Shown here piece by piece: positions 1 to 9,118 of a stretch of DNA of 21,607 nt. Position numbers and translations under genes: made by a program. Numbering within the stretch: the stretch's first letter is position 1; each line of letters starts with the position of its first letter. Origin of the DNA: Coptodactyla brooksi (Eukaryota > Arthropoda > Insecta > Coleoptera > Scarabaeidae); the NCBI GenBank assembly GCA_033557675.1, contig JAWQRM010000541.1, forward strand, positions 1 through 21,607, given 5' to 3'. The notes below the pieces were generated by a model. It was given only the letters and a program-made list of their open reading frames with translations. It had not been told where the DNA came from and searched no databases.

Positions 1-281
1 AAGTATTGTTTAGTGCCACAATGCCCCTCAACTTCCATTAGAACTCCAGGAAAAATTTTTCTTTCCTTACCAAAATCAAACAGTGCGGCACAAAAGAAAA
101 GAAGAATCCATTGAAGACCATTTACTAATTACAAAAATCTCATTCATGTGTTAATAATAAACTGATCAAATATTTACATCATATTGTTGCAATTGTCTGC
201 GTTTTGGTAAATTTACAGTCAGGTATTATAACACAATGAGATTCTTGCGATACATAATATATTTATTTTTCACTTCTTTCA
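1..281. other. Probable ANKLE2 intron, nothing recognised
   Basis: This AT-rich DNA lies between the left edge and the transposase remnant. I see no convincing exon, RNA gene or repeat. A short open stretch near 13-110 resembles no family I know and ends in a stop. The T-rich tract ending in CAG just before 283 looks like a splice acceptor, but what follows is transposase sequence, so it may be chance. Confidence 0.5.
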
Positions 282-1085
282 GAAAAATTATCAAGTGATG
301 CGGCAGCCGTTGAGCCATTTAAAAACTTGCTTCAAAATAAAATTGAGCAAATGCAGTTGTTTCCTGATCAAATCTACAATGCAGACGAAAGTAGACTTTT
401 TTGGAAATTAGTTCCTCAAAAAACACTTGCTCACTAAGCTGAACCATCAGCTCCTGGTAGAAAAATGAGCAAGGAATGACTTACATTTATGCTTTGCTTT
501 AATGCGTCTGGGACACATAAACTGAGATTGTTGGTATTGGGAAAATCTCTAAAGCCATGGGCTTTCGAAAGTGAACAACTGCCGGTGATGTATCAAGGAC
601 AGAAAAAAGCCTGGGTTACCAAAGAAATCTTTAAATGCTGGTTTTATACGGAATTTGTACCAGCAGTTCGAAAAAGAATGCAACATCTGAATTTAGAGGC
701 AAAGGCACTTTTAATTATAGACAATGCCCCAGGACATCCAGACAACTTATCTTCAGATGATAAGAAAATTATTGTAATGTTTTTGCCGCCATATGCAACC
801 CCTTTAGTGCAACCTATGAACCAAAATGTTATTCAAGCAGTCAAGTTGCATTACAGAAAATTTTTCCTAAAACAGATTGTTGTCTCTGAAGATATAGATA
901 TCTATGCAGAACTGAAGAGAGTTAATCTAAAAGATGTGATTGGATTAGCAGAAGCATGGGAAAATGTGAGGCCAGAACTTATTCAAAACTCTTGGTGTAA
1001 ACTTCTGACACAAGTTGATGATGGTTGGAGTGACGCCAATAATCTTCCATTATCACAGTGGAAAGATAAAATGTTATTTATATAG
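282..1085 (+). pseudogene. Decayed Tigger/jerky-like (pogo superfamily) DDE transposase
   Basis: This is a remnant of a Tc1/mariner-superfamily transposase of the jerky/JRKL/Tigger type (DDE_1 fold), which would have cut and pasted its own DNA. Readable landmarks are a first acidic motif YNADES near 379-396, NASGTHKL near 501-524, the second catalytic motif IIDNAPGH near 714-737 and the LPPYAT...VQPM block near 783-818. The N-terminal helix-turn-helix DNA-binding part is missing. The frame is broken by TAA at 435-437 and TGA at 477-479. The expected third catalytic Asp of the QPMDQ motif is Asn (codon 819-821). No terminal inverted repeats are visible. It lies in the presumed ANKLE2 intron in the same orientation as the host gene. 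Family assignment is confident; activity is excluded. Confidence 0.88.
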
Positions 1086-1435
1086 TTTCTTAGTCATGCT
1101 GTATCTAACAATACATGATATGTAAAACAGTTGTTAATTTTTGATTTTAAAATAAACAACTTCTCATTGTGAGAAAGTTGAAATGTGTAGTTGTTTTAAT
1201 TAGAATAATGGATATTTTCTGTCTTTTTTCAATGAACCGGATCAACCAGTGCAATTATTAGTTCGGATTAAAGAGGTTGTACTGTATTTTGGTAACACAT
1301 GTCGCTTTATGATCTATGATGAAGATTTATTGTTTTATATACTGCATATTACTTTAATCTTTAGAATTAACTGTGTTATGTATAAGAATCATAAAGTGCA
1401 TAAAGTTGGTATTAAATATAAAATAACAATTTCAG
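1086..1435. other. ANKLE2 intron sequence without recognisable features
   Basis: AT-rich sequence between the transposase stop and the splice acceptor at 1431-1435. A short open frame at 1249-1446 has no recognisable content and runs into the true exon in another frame. The end of the region (ATTTCAG) is a normal 3' splice site. Confidence 0.6.
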
Positions 1436-1591
1436 ATTATTTGTGATAGATGTGATGGGTATATGGCTGAGAAATTGAAGGAACAAATTGCTGCAGTATT
1501 AGAAGACAATTTTTACGTTCCCGTATTAAGGTCCGAAGATAACTGTACTCCGCCTGTTATTGGTGAACCGTTCTCACCGACCAGTCCACCT
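1436..1591 (+). CDS. Ankle2: ANKLE2 exon (first visible)
   Basis: 52 codons, phase 0 at both ends, between acceptor TTTCAG (1430-1435) and donor GTAAGT (1592-1597). It encodes the linker after the ankyrin repeats with FYVPVLRSEDNCTPP and IGEPFSP. The ATG at 1463 is internal, because the frame stays open to the acceptor (IICDRCDGYM...). Confidence 0.88.
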
Positions 1592-4500
1592 GTAAGTAAT
1601 TTTTACCATACAATCCTCAATATGCCAGTGATTGTTTTGAACTAAATCGAAAGATGCATTTTTTAGAAATGTTACTAAGTTACTTCAGAATTTTGTATAC
1701 AATCTATCGCTTATTGACTTTTCTATAAATCTCTATTGAGCATTAGAATCCAAACTAGCTTCCTGCAAGTTAAAACTTGTTTAAATTCTATTTGCATTGT
1801 GGAATTGTTGATTCAGATTATAACATACCTAATGATGCATATGCTACGCATCAGATTACAATTTTTTTCACACAAAAATTATCTTCTTGCATTAATTTTG
1901 TTATAGAACTTTGGCAACGATCCCCTCAAACCGCGGGTCGAGATTCACGCTTACGCCGGTCCCATGGACAAACGAGGAGCGGACAAATTTAGGAAAATAT
2001 GGAAAACGCCGCCGCGTTCTGTCAGCAAGGCGGCACTAAACCTAAAGCGAGATAAGCTAAGCGTCAGTTTGGATTCTATTTCGTCTTATAATCTAAAGCT
2101 TTGTGACCCCGAGAAGGGCTTAGAGGCCGTCGGCCGTGAATTGGCCACCAAATACAATGTCAACTGGAAGGAGTACTGGCCGTTTTTGGATAGTTTCGCG
2201 GATATAAGTTCCGAGGAAGGTTTAAAGCAGCTGGAGAACTACCTGCTGGATCGGAACGAAAAAAGTTTTATTAATTTGAGTTCCCCGAAAGAGACTGAAA
2301 TAAGTAAAGAACCGAAGGCGGAAAGTATAAATTCGATCGATAGTTTATGTAATAAATTTGACAAGTTATGTAATCTAGATGACGAAGAAGAAGATTCGGT
2401 TACACTAATGACGGAAAGCTTGGGTGATCGGGAGGGTGTTTGTCCCTTTGCGTGCGTGGAGCACTCTTCGAAAATATTTGCAAACAGAATATGTAACATA
2501 TTGATAGGTTTAATGAAAAATGAAGGTACCAGCGGAAATAACCTACTAATGGCAGAAATTAAACTTTTCGAACAATTAATTGTCAGTTATGCCGACGATA
2601 AAAGGTTTTCCGAAGTGAATTTTCAACTTGCACATTCTCGCCTTGCCAACTTAACAGTTTGCCATCTTAAATGCAAAGAAAGTGATAATACTCTTACGCC
2701 AGATACAGCCAAAACAAAATTAACAGAAATCTGCACTCAGAATCTCGATTCCTTCATTCCAAACGATGACTCATTTTCCCTCGACAAGCAGTTGGCGTGC
2801 GTTTCGAGGAATATTCTAAAATTTAGCGATGAAGAAATTCAGGAATTAGATACAGAAAACTGTCGAATGATGTGGGAAAACGCTGACACGTGCTCTTGCG
2901 TATTCAGTAATAAGTACGGTAAACAGAAGTATACCTCGAGAAGAAAAAACGGTAATAACAATCACTTAACGAAAAGAAATAACAGTCTAAATGTAAGGAG
3001 CGGTACGATCGTGAGCAGCTTTAACGGCATTTCAAAGAACTTGTTTAAAGCAAACGATGTTACAAACGAATCTGAGTTCAATTCCGATGATAGCGACGTG
3101 TCTTCTTCAGAAGACGAATTCTACACTCCGCCGTCTAGTCCATTGTTGATAGAGGAACAATTTCCTGATGACTATGATGAACCTGACGAGAGTTACGATG
3201 ACAGCCGTTTGCCTGATATTGATGTTTTTATTGAAGGGTACGTATATAATACCTTATGAATCATAACAAAGCAACAAGTATATATAATTCAACAAAACCT
3301 CGAAGTTCATCGTACCACCATGTATGAAAACAATTTTCAGTACCTTAAGTAGGAATAAAGAATATGTAATTTTATTTTTTTGTGCCTTTATTTCTGCTGC
3401 ACACAAAAAGGAGCATTCAAAAGCAACAAATATTTATTTTATAATTGTAGTGAGTGCGATGTATCTTGCCTGCTTGACGAACATGTGTTTACTATTATTA
3501 GTCAACATGTTTCAGCATTACACTATTCTCAAGACTGACGTCATTTCTGTTGTTGTGTCTTATACAATATAGGTGTTTTCTTTTTATTTATTTTATCGCA
3601 GGAGTTCTATAGGTTGGAATATGGGGTGGGAGTTGTTGACCTAGATGTTAATTGCTGGGTTCTTAAGGGTTTCTTCGATATTTCGAAGTTTTCGAAGATA
3701 TTCATTTTCGAAAATGGAACTATCCGGAATATATAAAATCAAGTGTGGCACATGCGACATGAAATACATCCGACAAACAGGCAGAAAATTCAAAGACAGA
3801 TATATTAAACAAATAAAATCTTCACACAGGAATTCCCACCTACCTGGAAGTATAGAACAAAATTTCCAGGTTATAAAAGTCCTAGGCAAAGGTAATAAAA
3901 TGAATATTTTCGAAAATCTTGAAATATTCAAAGAAACCCTTAAAAACTCAGCAATTAACATCCAGGTCAACAACAACTCCCACCCCATATTCCAACCTAT
4001 AAAATTCATGCATTAAAATAAATAAAAAAACATCTATATAAGACACAACAACACAAATGATATCAGTCTTGAAAATAGCGCAATGCTGAAACGTGTCCAC
4101 TAATAATAGTAAACAAATGTTTGTCAAGCAGTTATTAATAGTTATTATTTTTAATAACGGAAACTTTCCGGTATTAAAAATAATCGAACAGGAAATTTTA
4201 AATAATACTCTTCTGGCTCATAACAAAATGTATTTTTAAAGCTGCACTAGTTTCGATCTACGTGAATCATCATCAGAAGCCTCTTAACTATAAAGCTACA
4301 TATAACATAAATTAGGAATTATAATACATTTGTAACGGTTAGTAGAAGATAAATGTTAAAAGTTTAAGACGTTAAGATCTTCTACTAACCGTTACAAATG
4401 TGTTATAATTTCTAATTTATGTTATATGTATCTTTATAGTTAAGAGGCTTTTGATGATTATACAAGTAGATCGAACCAGTAAAAATACATTTTATTACAA

Positions 4501-5223
4501 AGCCAGAAGAGTATTGTTCATAATTACCTCTTCGATTATATCGCACCTGGTTGTAGATAGAAATATTGAATGTATTACAAATAATTTACACTAACAGAAA
4601 ATTTATGTCACGCAACATTTTTTGTTCCATCCGTGTACTAGTAAGTCAACTTTATGTTTCAAGTATTTTATGAAATAGAAATAATAAAGCCGTATATAAA
4701 CTATGTAAATTTGTTTATATTTTATACTACCTAGCAATCCTAATTATATATACTATATATGCATTTTATATTATTTGCATAGATCGGAGCCAGCCAAGCT
4801 TGACCGCGACGTGTACAATGCCTTGAAATGTGCCTCCGATAAGTTGAATCCGAAAGATTTCCCGAATATTTACAAATGGCGACATGCAGTTAGTTTATAC
4901 TCTGATGAAGAACGGAGGAGGTAATAAACGAATTAGAGTATTCCTCTTCTAATTCATTCTAATACGTTTTTATTATTCTTTTTGTCAATGTGTGCTTTGT
5001 TATTTGTTATTTTAGTTGGTCCAGTCGAAAACCCGATCAGATAACAGATTTCAGTATGAAATTGACGTCGACGCCGTGTCGCGGTAACGCCACGGGCAAA
5101 GACAACGTTTTCAGCTCTCCCCCCGTTCAGGCATCCCCGAAATCTTGGTTTCGAATTACCGGACTGAATTCTCCGAGAGCAAGTTTGGATACCTATAAGA
5201 ATAACTTAAGCTTTAACCTGTAG
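1436..5223 (+). CDS. Ankle2: ANKLE2 (LEM4-like), 3' part, four exons
   Basis: This is the C-terminal ~610 residues of an ankyrin-repeat and LEM-domain protein of the ANKLE2 family. In animals this ER/nuclear-envelope protein works with PP2A and VRK1 to control BAF phosphorylation during nuclear reassembly; that role is from the family, not this sequence. Exons join in frame as 1436-1591, 1907-3237, 4783-4920 and 5016-5223, all with GT-AG borders. Family landmarks in order are FYVPVLRSEDN and IGEPFSP (exon 1), HAYAGPM then WKTPPRS, an ELATKYNVNWKEYWPFLD block, an acidic TPPSSP stretch (about 3073-3237), then AKLDRDVYNAL, FPNIYKWRHAV and RRSWSS. The order and spacing match the post-ankyrin half of ANKLE2 as I remember the family. 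The LEM and ankyrin exons should lie left of the window. Several repeats occupy its introns, but the reading frame is intact. Confidence 0.88.
1907..3237 (+). CDS. Ankle2: ANKLE2 large central exon
   Basis: About 444 codons from acceptor GTTATAG (ends 1906) to donor GTACGT (3238). The first third holds the conserved AGPMDKRGADKF...WKTPPRS and GLEAVGRELA...WKEYWPFLD segments. The middle is low in obvious motifs. The end is basic and Asn-rich, then strongly acidic with Ser/Thr-Pro sites (YTPPSSP), a plausible phosphoregulatory linker. The ATG at 1964 is internal: the frame is open from 1907 and the upstream 19 residues (NFGNDPLKPRVEIHAYAGP) are family-like. Confidence 0.9.
3470..4131. mobile_element. 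Penelope-like element fragment, inverted-repeat foldback
   Basis: A long inverted repeat. The left arm 3470-3708 is, by eye, closely similar to the reverse complement of 3897-4131. The 188-bp spacer holds the start of a GIY-YIG nuclease frame on the + strand, whose C-terminal half is in the right arm. Arrangements in which the 3' end of the element is repeated in inverted orientation upstream are typical of Penelope-like retroelements. Both arms carry a hammerhead-like core (right arm near 4064-4101 on +, left arm near 3504-3541 on -). It lies in an ANKLE2 intron. No reverse transcriptase remains. Confidence 0.75.
3714..4016 (+). pseudogene. Penelope-type GIY-YIG endonuclease fragment
   Basis: From ATG 3714 the frame reads MELSGIYKIKCGTCDMKYI followed by RQTGRKFKDRY, the GIY-YIG nuclease signature with the Cys-rich insert usual in Penelope-like elements. 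The second motif is YIR instead of YIG. The fragment ends in a C-terminal tail at TAA 4014-4016. The N-terminal reverse transcriptase is absent, so this is a truncated, probably inactive copy. An antisense open frame over the same bases is a by-product of the inverted repeat. Confidence 0.78.
4204..4515. repeat. Foldback repeat with ~145-bp arms
   Basis: Left arm 4204-4350 and right arm 4377-4515 are reverse complements with a few differences, separated by 26 bases. Outer ends are AATACTCTTCTGGCT and AGCCAGAAGAGTATT. It has no coding potential. The minus strand of the left arm contains CTGATGA...ATCGAAAC, a hammerhead-like core pattern (about 4250-4276). It may be a Penelope-derived end or an unrelated foldback MITE. 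It lies in the same ANKLE2 intron as the 3470-4131 element. Confidence 0.7.
4783..4920 (+). CDS. Ankle2: ANKLE2 penultimate exon
   Basis: 138 bases between acceptor TTGCATAG (ends 4782) and donor GTAATA (4921). Its first base completes the split glycine codon of the preceding exon. It encodes the conserved AKLDRDVYNAL and FPNIYKWRHAV segments of the C-terminal ANKLE2 domain. It is too short to stand out as an open frame; it was found by joining phases and by family motifs. Confidence 0.87.
5016..5223 (+). CDS. Ankle2: ANKLE2 last coding exon
   Basis: Begins after acceptor TATTTTAG (ends 5015). The first T completes AGT (Ser), giving RRSWSSRKP across the junction. It ends at TAG 5221-5223. 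The tail contains STPC, SSPPVQASPKSWF and SPRASLDTYK, rich in Ser/Thr-Pro sites. Confidence 0.87.
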
Positions 5224-5271
5224 AGTGACGACAAAATGTAACATGATTTTTAAGCAATATTTTCTTATAAA

Positions 5272-5277
5272 AATAAA
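5272..5277 (+). terminator. ANKLE2 poly(A) signal candidate
   Basis: AATAAA lies 49 bases after the ANKLE2 stop codon, on the sense strand. The following T-rich stretch (5281-5310) could serve as the downstream element. Confidence 0.55.
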
Positions 5278-5476
5278 CCGCTTTTTTTACTTTACGTCTT
5301 CGTTATTGTTTGCATATCCTACACTAAATAACGAGTATTTTGCACATATTGCGACGTCTTTTAGTAACTGGGAGAATTTTTTTGCGCTACTACAGGAACA
5401 AAATACTGTCCCTATTAACTTTTCAATAAAATTTTCATTATACACAACCTTTGTGTAACAAAACGCACTAGATATA

Positions 5477-5545
5477 CACTGAGGCGACAAAAGTCCAGGA
5501 ATACCTCCTAATATTATGTCTACGCACTGCTATCCCATGACTTGC
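5477..5545. repeat. Short remnant of a TIR element
   Basis: CACTGAGGCGACAAAAGTC is followed within 60 bases by CTATCCCATGACTT in the opposite sense. From memory, both are pieces of a terminal repeat seen dispersed in many insect genomes. The copy is short and rearranged; the class cannot be proven here. Confidence 0.35.
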
Positions 5546-5822
5546 ATATACCACACATATATGTCTCAAAATTTAGTGAGCACACCCCAAAAAAAATATA
5601 TTTATGAGAATATTTAGACAAATTTTTTCCTGTTGTAAACAAATATCTGTATCATTTATATTTAAGGAGAGTTTCTAACATTGCATTTATAATTGCACAT
5701 TTAGGTACACCTAAATTATTACATTTTATCAATTTTTATAGATAGCGTTTTTGAATGAAAAGTAGCAAGATGGCTTTCTGAAAAGTTAGGGGAGACTTTC
5801 AGAAGCTGAAAGGTAGAGTATT
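5546..5822. other. Intergenic, nothing recognised
   Basis: AT-rich intergenic DNA downstream of ANKLE2 without coding potential, repeats or RNA motifs that I can support. Confidence 0.5.
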
Positions 5823-5950
5823 TCATTGCTCCTGATAATGTTGACTTATTTAGTAAAACACGCGTCGAGTATACATTCTCGAATTTTGGTGGTGGTAATA
5901 TTGTTTAAACTTTGGTACAAAGCCAAAGGTTTCAAACTCTCAATTTTAAT
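5823..5950 (+). mobile_element. Solo Penelope-like end fragment with decayed hammerhead
   Basis: This aligns by eye over ~125 bases with the minus strand of 21389-21265, the left arm of the Penelope-like inverted repeat near the right edge. Shared blocks include GCTCCTGAT, CGCGTCGAG, GAATTTTGGTGG and ACAAAGCCAAAGGTT. The hammerhead layout at 5828-5870 is recognisable but two core positions are changed. No coding sequence is attached. Confidence 0.68.
5828..5870 (+). ncRNA. Decayed hammerhead motif
   Basis: Same 43-base layout as the motif at 21428-21470: GCUC...GAGU stem I, CUGAUAA core (G to A), a weak stem II with wobbles, AAA for GAA, stem III A-U and C-G around ACGC, cleavage-site C. Two key core bases are changed, so loss of activity is expected. 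Confidence 0.5.
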
Positions 5951-6269
5951 TTCGGTTCTTTACGGCCACGTGCTGTCAGTATGCCAAAATGTTCGATGTG
6001 ACAGTTGTGGCTTACAGAATTACCTTGACGATTTATCTCATCATGTCACACGTACTCCACGAGTTCTACAAGCGAGTGTTCAAAAATGGTCTCTTGGCTG
6101 GAAAAAACACATTTTCACCTATTCTACTACTAATATGATCATGTCTCTTTTTTGTTTTTTCTTGGCTCTATTTTATGTTTTTGATTTTTATTGTATGCTT
6201 TCTTTCTTAACCGTCATTACCAACTTTAATTGCTTGAAATTTTACCATAAAACTATTTCTTATGCTACT

Positions 6270-7723
6270 TTATGAATATTTTGCAGAAGAGTTCTTACAA
6301 AGAGGGATCATAAATGAGAGAAGGTTTGATTTCTTATGATGGATGTCCTGATAAGAAATCCAGACATTTACAACTATAGTGAGGTGGAGTTTATAAAACA
6401 CCTTTTTCTGCCATTTAGTAGATTTTCTATCAGTTATAAACACCTACTTTTTGATTGGAGATTTCGATACTTCCCATAATTTCGTTATAGAAAGCAATAG
6501 CATCATCAGGGTATGCTGCATCATTTTTCTCTCAATTTTTGTGCGTTCTATTGACTGTGTTTCACTGTTGACGTGAAAATTGCTTAGAACCAGAACGCTT
6601 GGAATTTTTCCAAGCAACAGCAATTATACCATTATCACAGTATTAAAAGTCACTCTCATACTTTGGAAGGGCTTTTTCAAACTTGGGCACATTTACTCTG
6701 TTTCCAATACAAGTATGTAGCTACACTAGGACAATCAATTTCGCACATCATTTTTTGCTTAGGTAAAGAAGCAATTAAAAGATAATACTTTTCCTTTATC
6801 ACCTCGAACAACTTGGTGAAAGTTTCCCTAGTACTTTCACCCAAAGAACCATCAACATTTTCTACTTCTTTACCAGTGTACACATTGAAATCGTAACAAC
6901 GACCAGTGTCAGCATCCCACCTTCCCCAAATCTTTATGCCCCTTTTTATAGGTTTCAAAGGAAGACGTTGTTTGGGACTTGACCTGCCCTTGAACTTTAT
7001 TATTGACTCGTCAATACTTCGATAACTTGCTTCACTTCTCGCTTTAGGGAGAGATGATTTCAAACGAGCCACCAATTCATCTATGTAGTAAGTTTTGGTA
7101 CAGTTGTCCAGTTTTCCTGGAGAATTGAAGTACAACTTAGAAATGAAACACTGAAATCTGTTCCTAGATATAGCCTTCTTTATGGAAGCCTACCAAATAT
7201 ATATAATCTGAAATATTTGGTAGGCAGTTATAACACATGATAAGTAATATACAACCATAATAACATTGTAATTTGTCATAAGAACTTGCTTTTTCTTTTA
7301 AGTTTGTAAAATATGAAGTCTTTCATTTGTACAATCGGAAATAAACTTAAAAGGGTCTTATGGAAAACTTTCAAAAAGATACCCAGTCCTTGGCATCCTT
7401 TGTCAATTTTGGTCAGAACTACTGGAGAAGTTATGCTAGGTTTAGTTTTTCTAGATCTGAAAGTGCTGCTTAGTTATTTCCAAATGACAGGTGCCTCTTT
7501 TTTCTGTTTTGATGAAGATTGAGAAACATTGTTTTTTTGTTGAGGTATTGGACCGAAATTTGTTTGTAAGGTCTGCTTATTATTCTCCGAAGAATCAGAG
7601 TTCATCACCAGATGGCAGATGTTCGGGATCATTGTCACTATCATAAAAAAGGTCACTGCATTGATGGGCAATTGCAGATTGTAATTGCCCATCAATTTCA
7701 CTATCACCTAAATAGTCATCCAT
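6270..7723 (-). pseudogene. piggyBac-like transposase, broken
   Basis: Remnant of a DDD piggyBac transposase on the minus strand. ATG at 7723 starts MDDYLGDSEIDGQLQ, an acidic N-terminus, soon stopped in frame (TGA near 7595). Then come SRNRFQCFISKLYFNSPGK (about 7115-7175), the first catalytic motif YRSIDESIIKFKGR, the LPLKPIKRG block and YDFNVYTGKE. After GSLGES the sequence jumps to TFTKLFEVIKEKYY; the segment that should carry the second catalytic Asp (before FFTS) is missing. Later pieces are CDNGIIAVAWKNSKR, LSNFHVN, YNEIMG and a C-terminal WISYQDIHHKK stretch ending at TAA 6270-6272. Several stops and frameshifts separate these blocks. Confidence 0.85.
7189..7224. repeat. Perfect 12-bp hairpin inside piggyBac remnant
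   Basis: CCTACCAAATAT (7189-7200) and ATATTTGGTAGG (7213-7224) are perfect inverted repeats around a 12-base AT loop. It interrupts the transposase coding blocks, so it may mark a small insertion or a deletion junction. Confidence 0.7.
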
Positions 7724-8025
7724 CTATTCAACACCATGGCACAAAACTGAACTAAAACGTTCAAAATGACACGAATTGATAAAAAAAGTCAGTAGTGGAA
7801 ACTTACGAATATTCACTAGCAAACAACTCTCAACTAACTAATATTGTAAGTTTTTTGTGGTTTACCAGAAAATCTGGAGGTAAAATTTTGCAGTATCAAC
7901 ACAACAATGCAAAAATATCCTACATTAATGGCAATAACTGAACCGTTACCTCTACCGTAGCAAGATTCAGTAATGATTTTTTTATTTCTTTGGGACATAC
8001 GTTCTAATGGTAGTGAAAGGGTTAA

Positions 8026-8911
8026 TTTCTGGTATATACAAAACTTTCTTATTGTGATGTGTACAAAGCAAAAATAATATTTTGGTTAGTTATAAAGAAT
8101 GAAGTCGATTTATATACAATTCTTTATTAGATTTGATGTTAATGTAGAATAAGATTATGGTACAACGCAATTATCAATGAATTAAAAATTAAACATGACG
8201 CAAGTATGAAAATTCTCATACGCACAATCCCGTAATAAAACGACGCTAAACGATCTCGGGTTCGACCGGCTCTCGATTTTTATACACGGCAGACACGCGG
8301 ATCGACGGTACGCGTCGGGTTTCCAATTTTCTATAAAAATATCTAACGCCAACGCTAAATATCGATTAATTCAATTAACGAGGCTCGACAACGTTATCAG
8401 ATATTTATTCCTAGGGGGGTTTATGCAAAAAGCCGTCCAACATCCGAATATTATTGACTCCATTTTTTTTTCTTCTACTATAATGTACATTTTCACTCGT
8501 TAAAGGTTCCATATAAAAAGGCATACTCAGTATGCAGTTTTAAAAAGAATTGTTACACAAGTATATAATCTTTACGCTACAAATTAACGTGTATACCAAA
8601 TCACGGCTAAAGTAAAAACAAAATTCAAAACAAACAGAATGAAAAATATGTTACATTTAACAAAAAAAAATTAATTATCTACAATTCGCATAGAATTACA
8701 ATTCTCCAAATTTTCCGGGACACATTATATCATTGAAAAGTACTAAAACGAAACGTTCTAATCGGCAGTGACAAAAACTGCCAGTAAAATTGCCAGTAAC
8801 GATAATAATAAATAAAGAAAAAACAAACTTTTCTTTTATGGCAATGATAAAATTACAATAACTCAAAGAACATTTATCCTTCTTCTCCGGTCGCGTACGA
8901 GTCCGAACGTG
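8026..8911 (-). other. Probable NAA15 3' UTR and downstream flank
   Basis: Between the NAA15 stop (8912) and the piggyBac end there is no coding sequence or recognised repeat. Minus-strand AATAAA hexamers occur at 8404-8409 and 8123-8128, so the 3' UTR may reach ~500 or ~790 bases. The 8220-8400 part has more CG-containing sequence than its surroundings, which suggests old, possibly constrained UTR sequence. This is inference only. Confidence 0.4.
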
Positions 8912-9118
8912 TCAACAGGTTGCACTCACGTTTAGTTCTTCAGTCAAAACCGTAGTCGACGTGGCGGAATTTTTCTCCGCGGTCGTAGGTTCACCCGGCG
9001 GCCAAAAAACTACACTGTACGGGAATGCCGCGTGGCACTCTCGGGTGTAGGTCTCGATTTCGTTATCGCACTTTCCAAAGTCTCCTCGCTTCAACGAGCT
9101 CAAAACCTCCGTGCACGT
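8912..9118 (-). CDS. Naa15: NAA15 exon 10 (last)
   Basis: Residues 824-891, TCTEVLSSLKRGDFGKC through the FPYSVVFWPPG motif typical of the NAA15 C-terminus, then a Thr/Ser-rich tail ending at TGA 8912-8914. Acceptor ATTTCAG. Confidence 0.94.
   Translation of the reverse strand, partial: TCTEVLSSLKRGDFGKCDNEIETYTRECHAAFPYSVVFWPPGEPTTAEKNSATSTTVLTEELNVSATC

Larger units (their letters stand above)
6207..8025 (-). mobile_element. piggyBac-like DNA transposon, decayed
   Basis: The right boundary is well supported: on the minus strand the sequence starts TTAA (8022-8025) then CCCTTTCACTACC, the typical piggyBac target site plus C-rich terminus. The left boundary is tentative: TTAA at 6207-6210 followed by CCGTCATTACCA, which resembles the other end with a two-base gap. 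The broken transposase fills the inside. Nothing marks it as recently active. Confidence 0.6.

Noticed and set aside
1..120. Possible upstream ANKLE2 exon
   Set aside because: A short open stretch exists on the plus strand but lacks ankyrin, LEM or other family motifs and good splice borders.
2239..2499. 86-codon open frame antisense to ANKLE2
   Set aside because: It lies entirely within the large ANKLE2 exon, has Ser-rich low-complexity content mirroring the acidic codons opposite, and shows no domain.
3641..4009. 122-codon minus-strand open frame overlapping the GIY-YIG fragment
   Set aside because: Its ends echo the sense frame only because the element is an inverted repeat; the middle is antisense to the nuclease.
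5826..6275. 149-codon plus-strand frame
   Set aside because: It begins inside the Penelope end fragment, runs through unrelated DNA and overlaps the piggyBac 3' end. The Cys-containing stretch has no recognisable motif.
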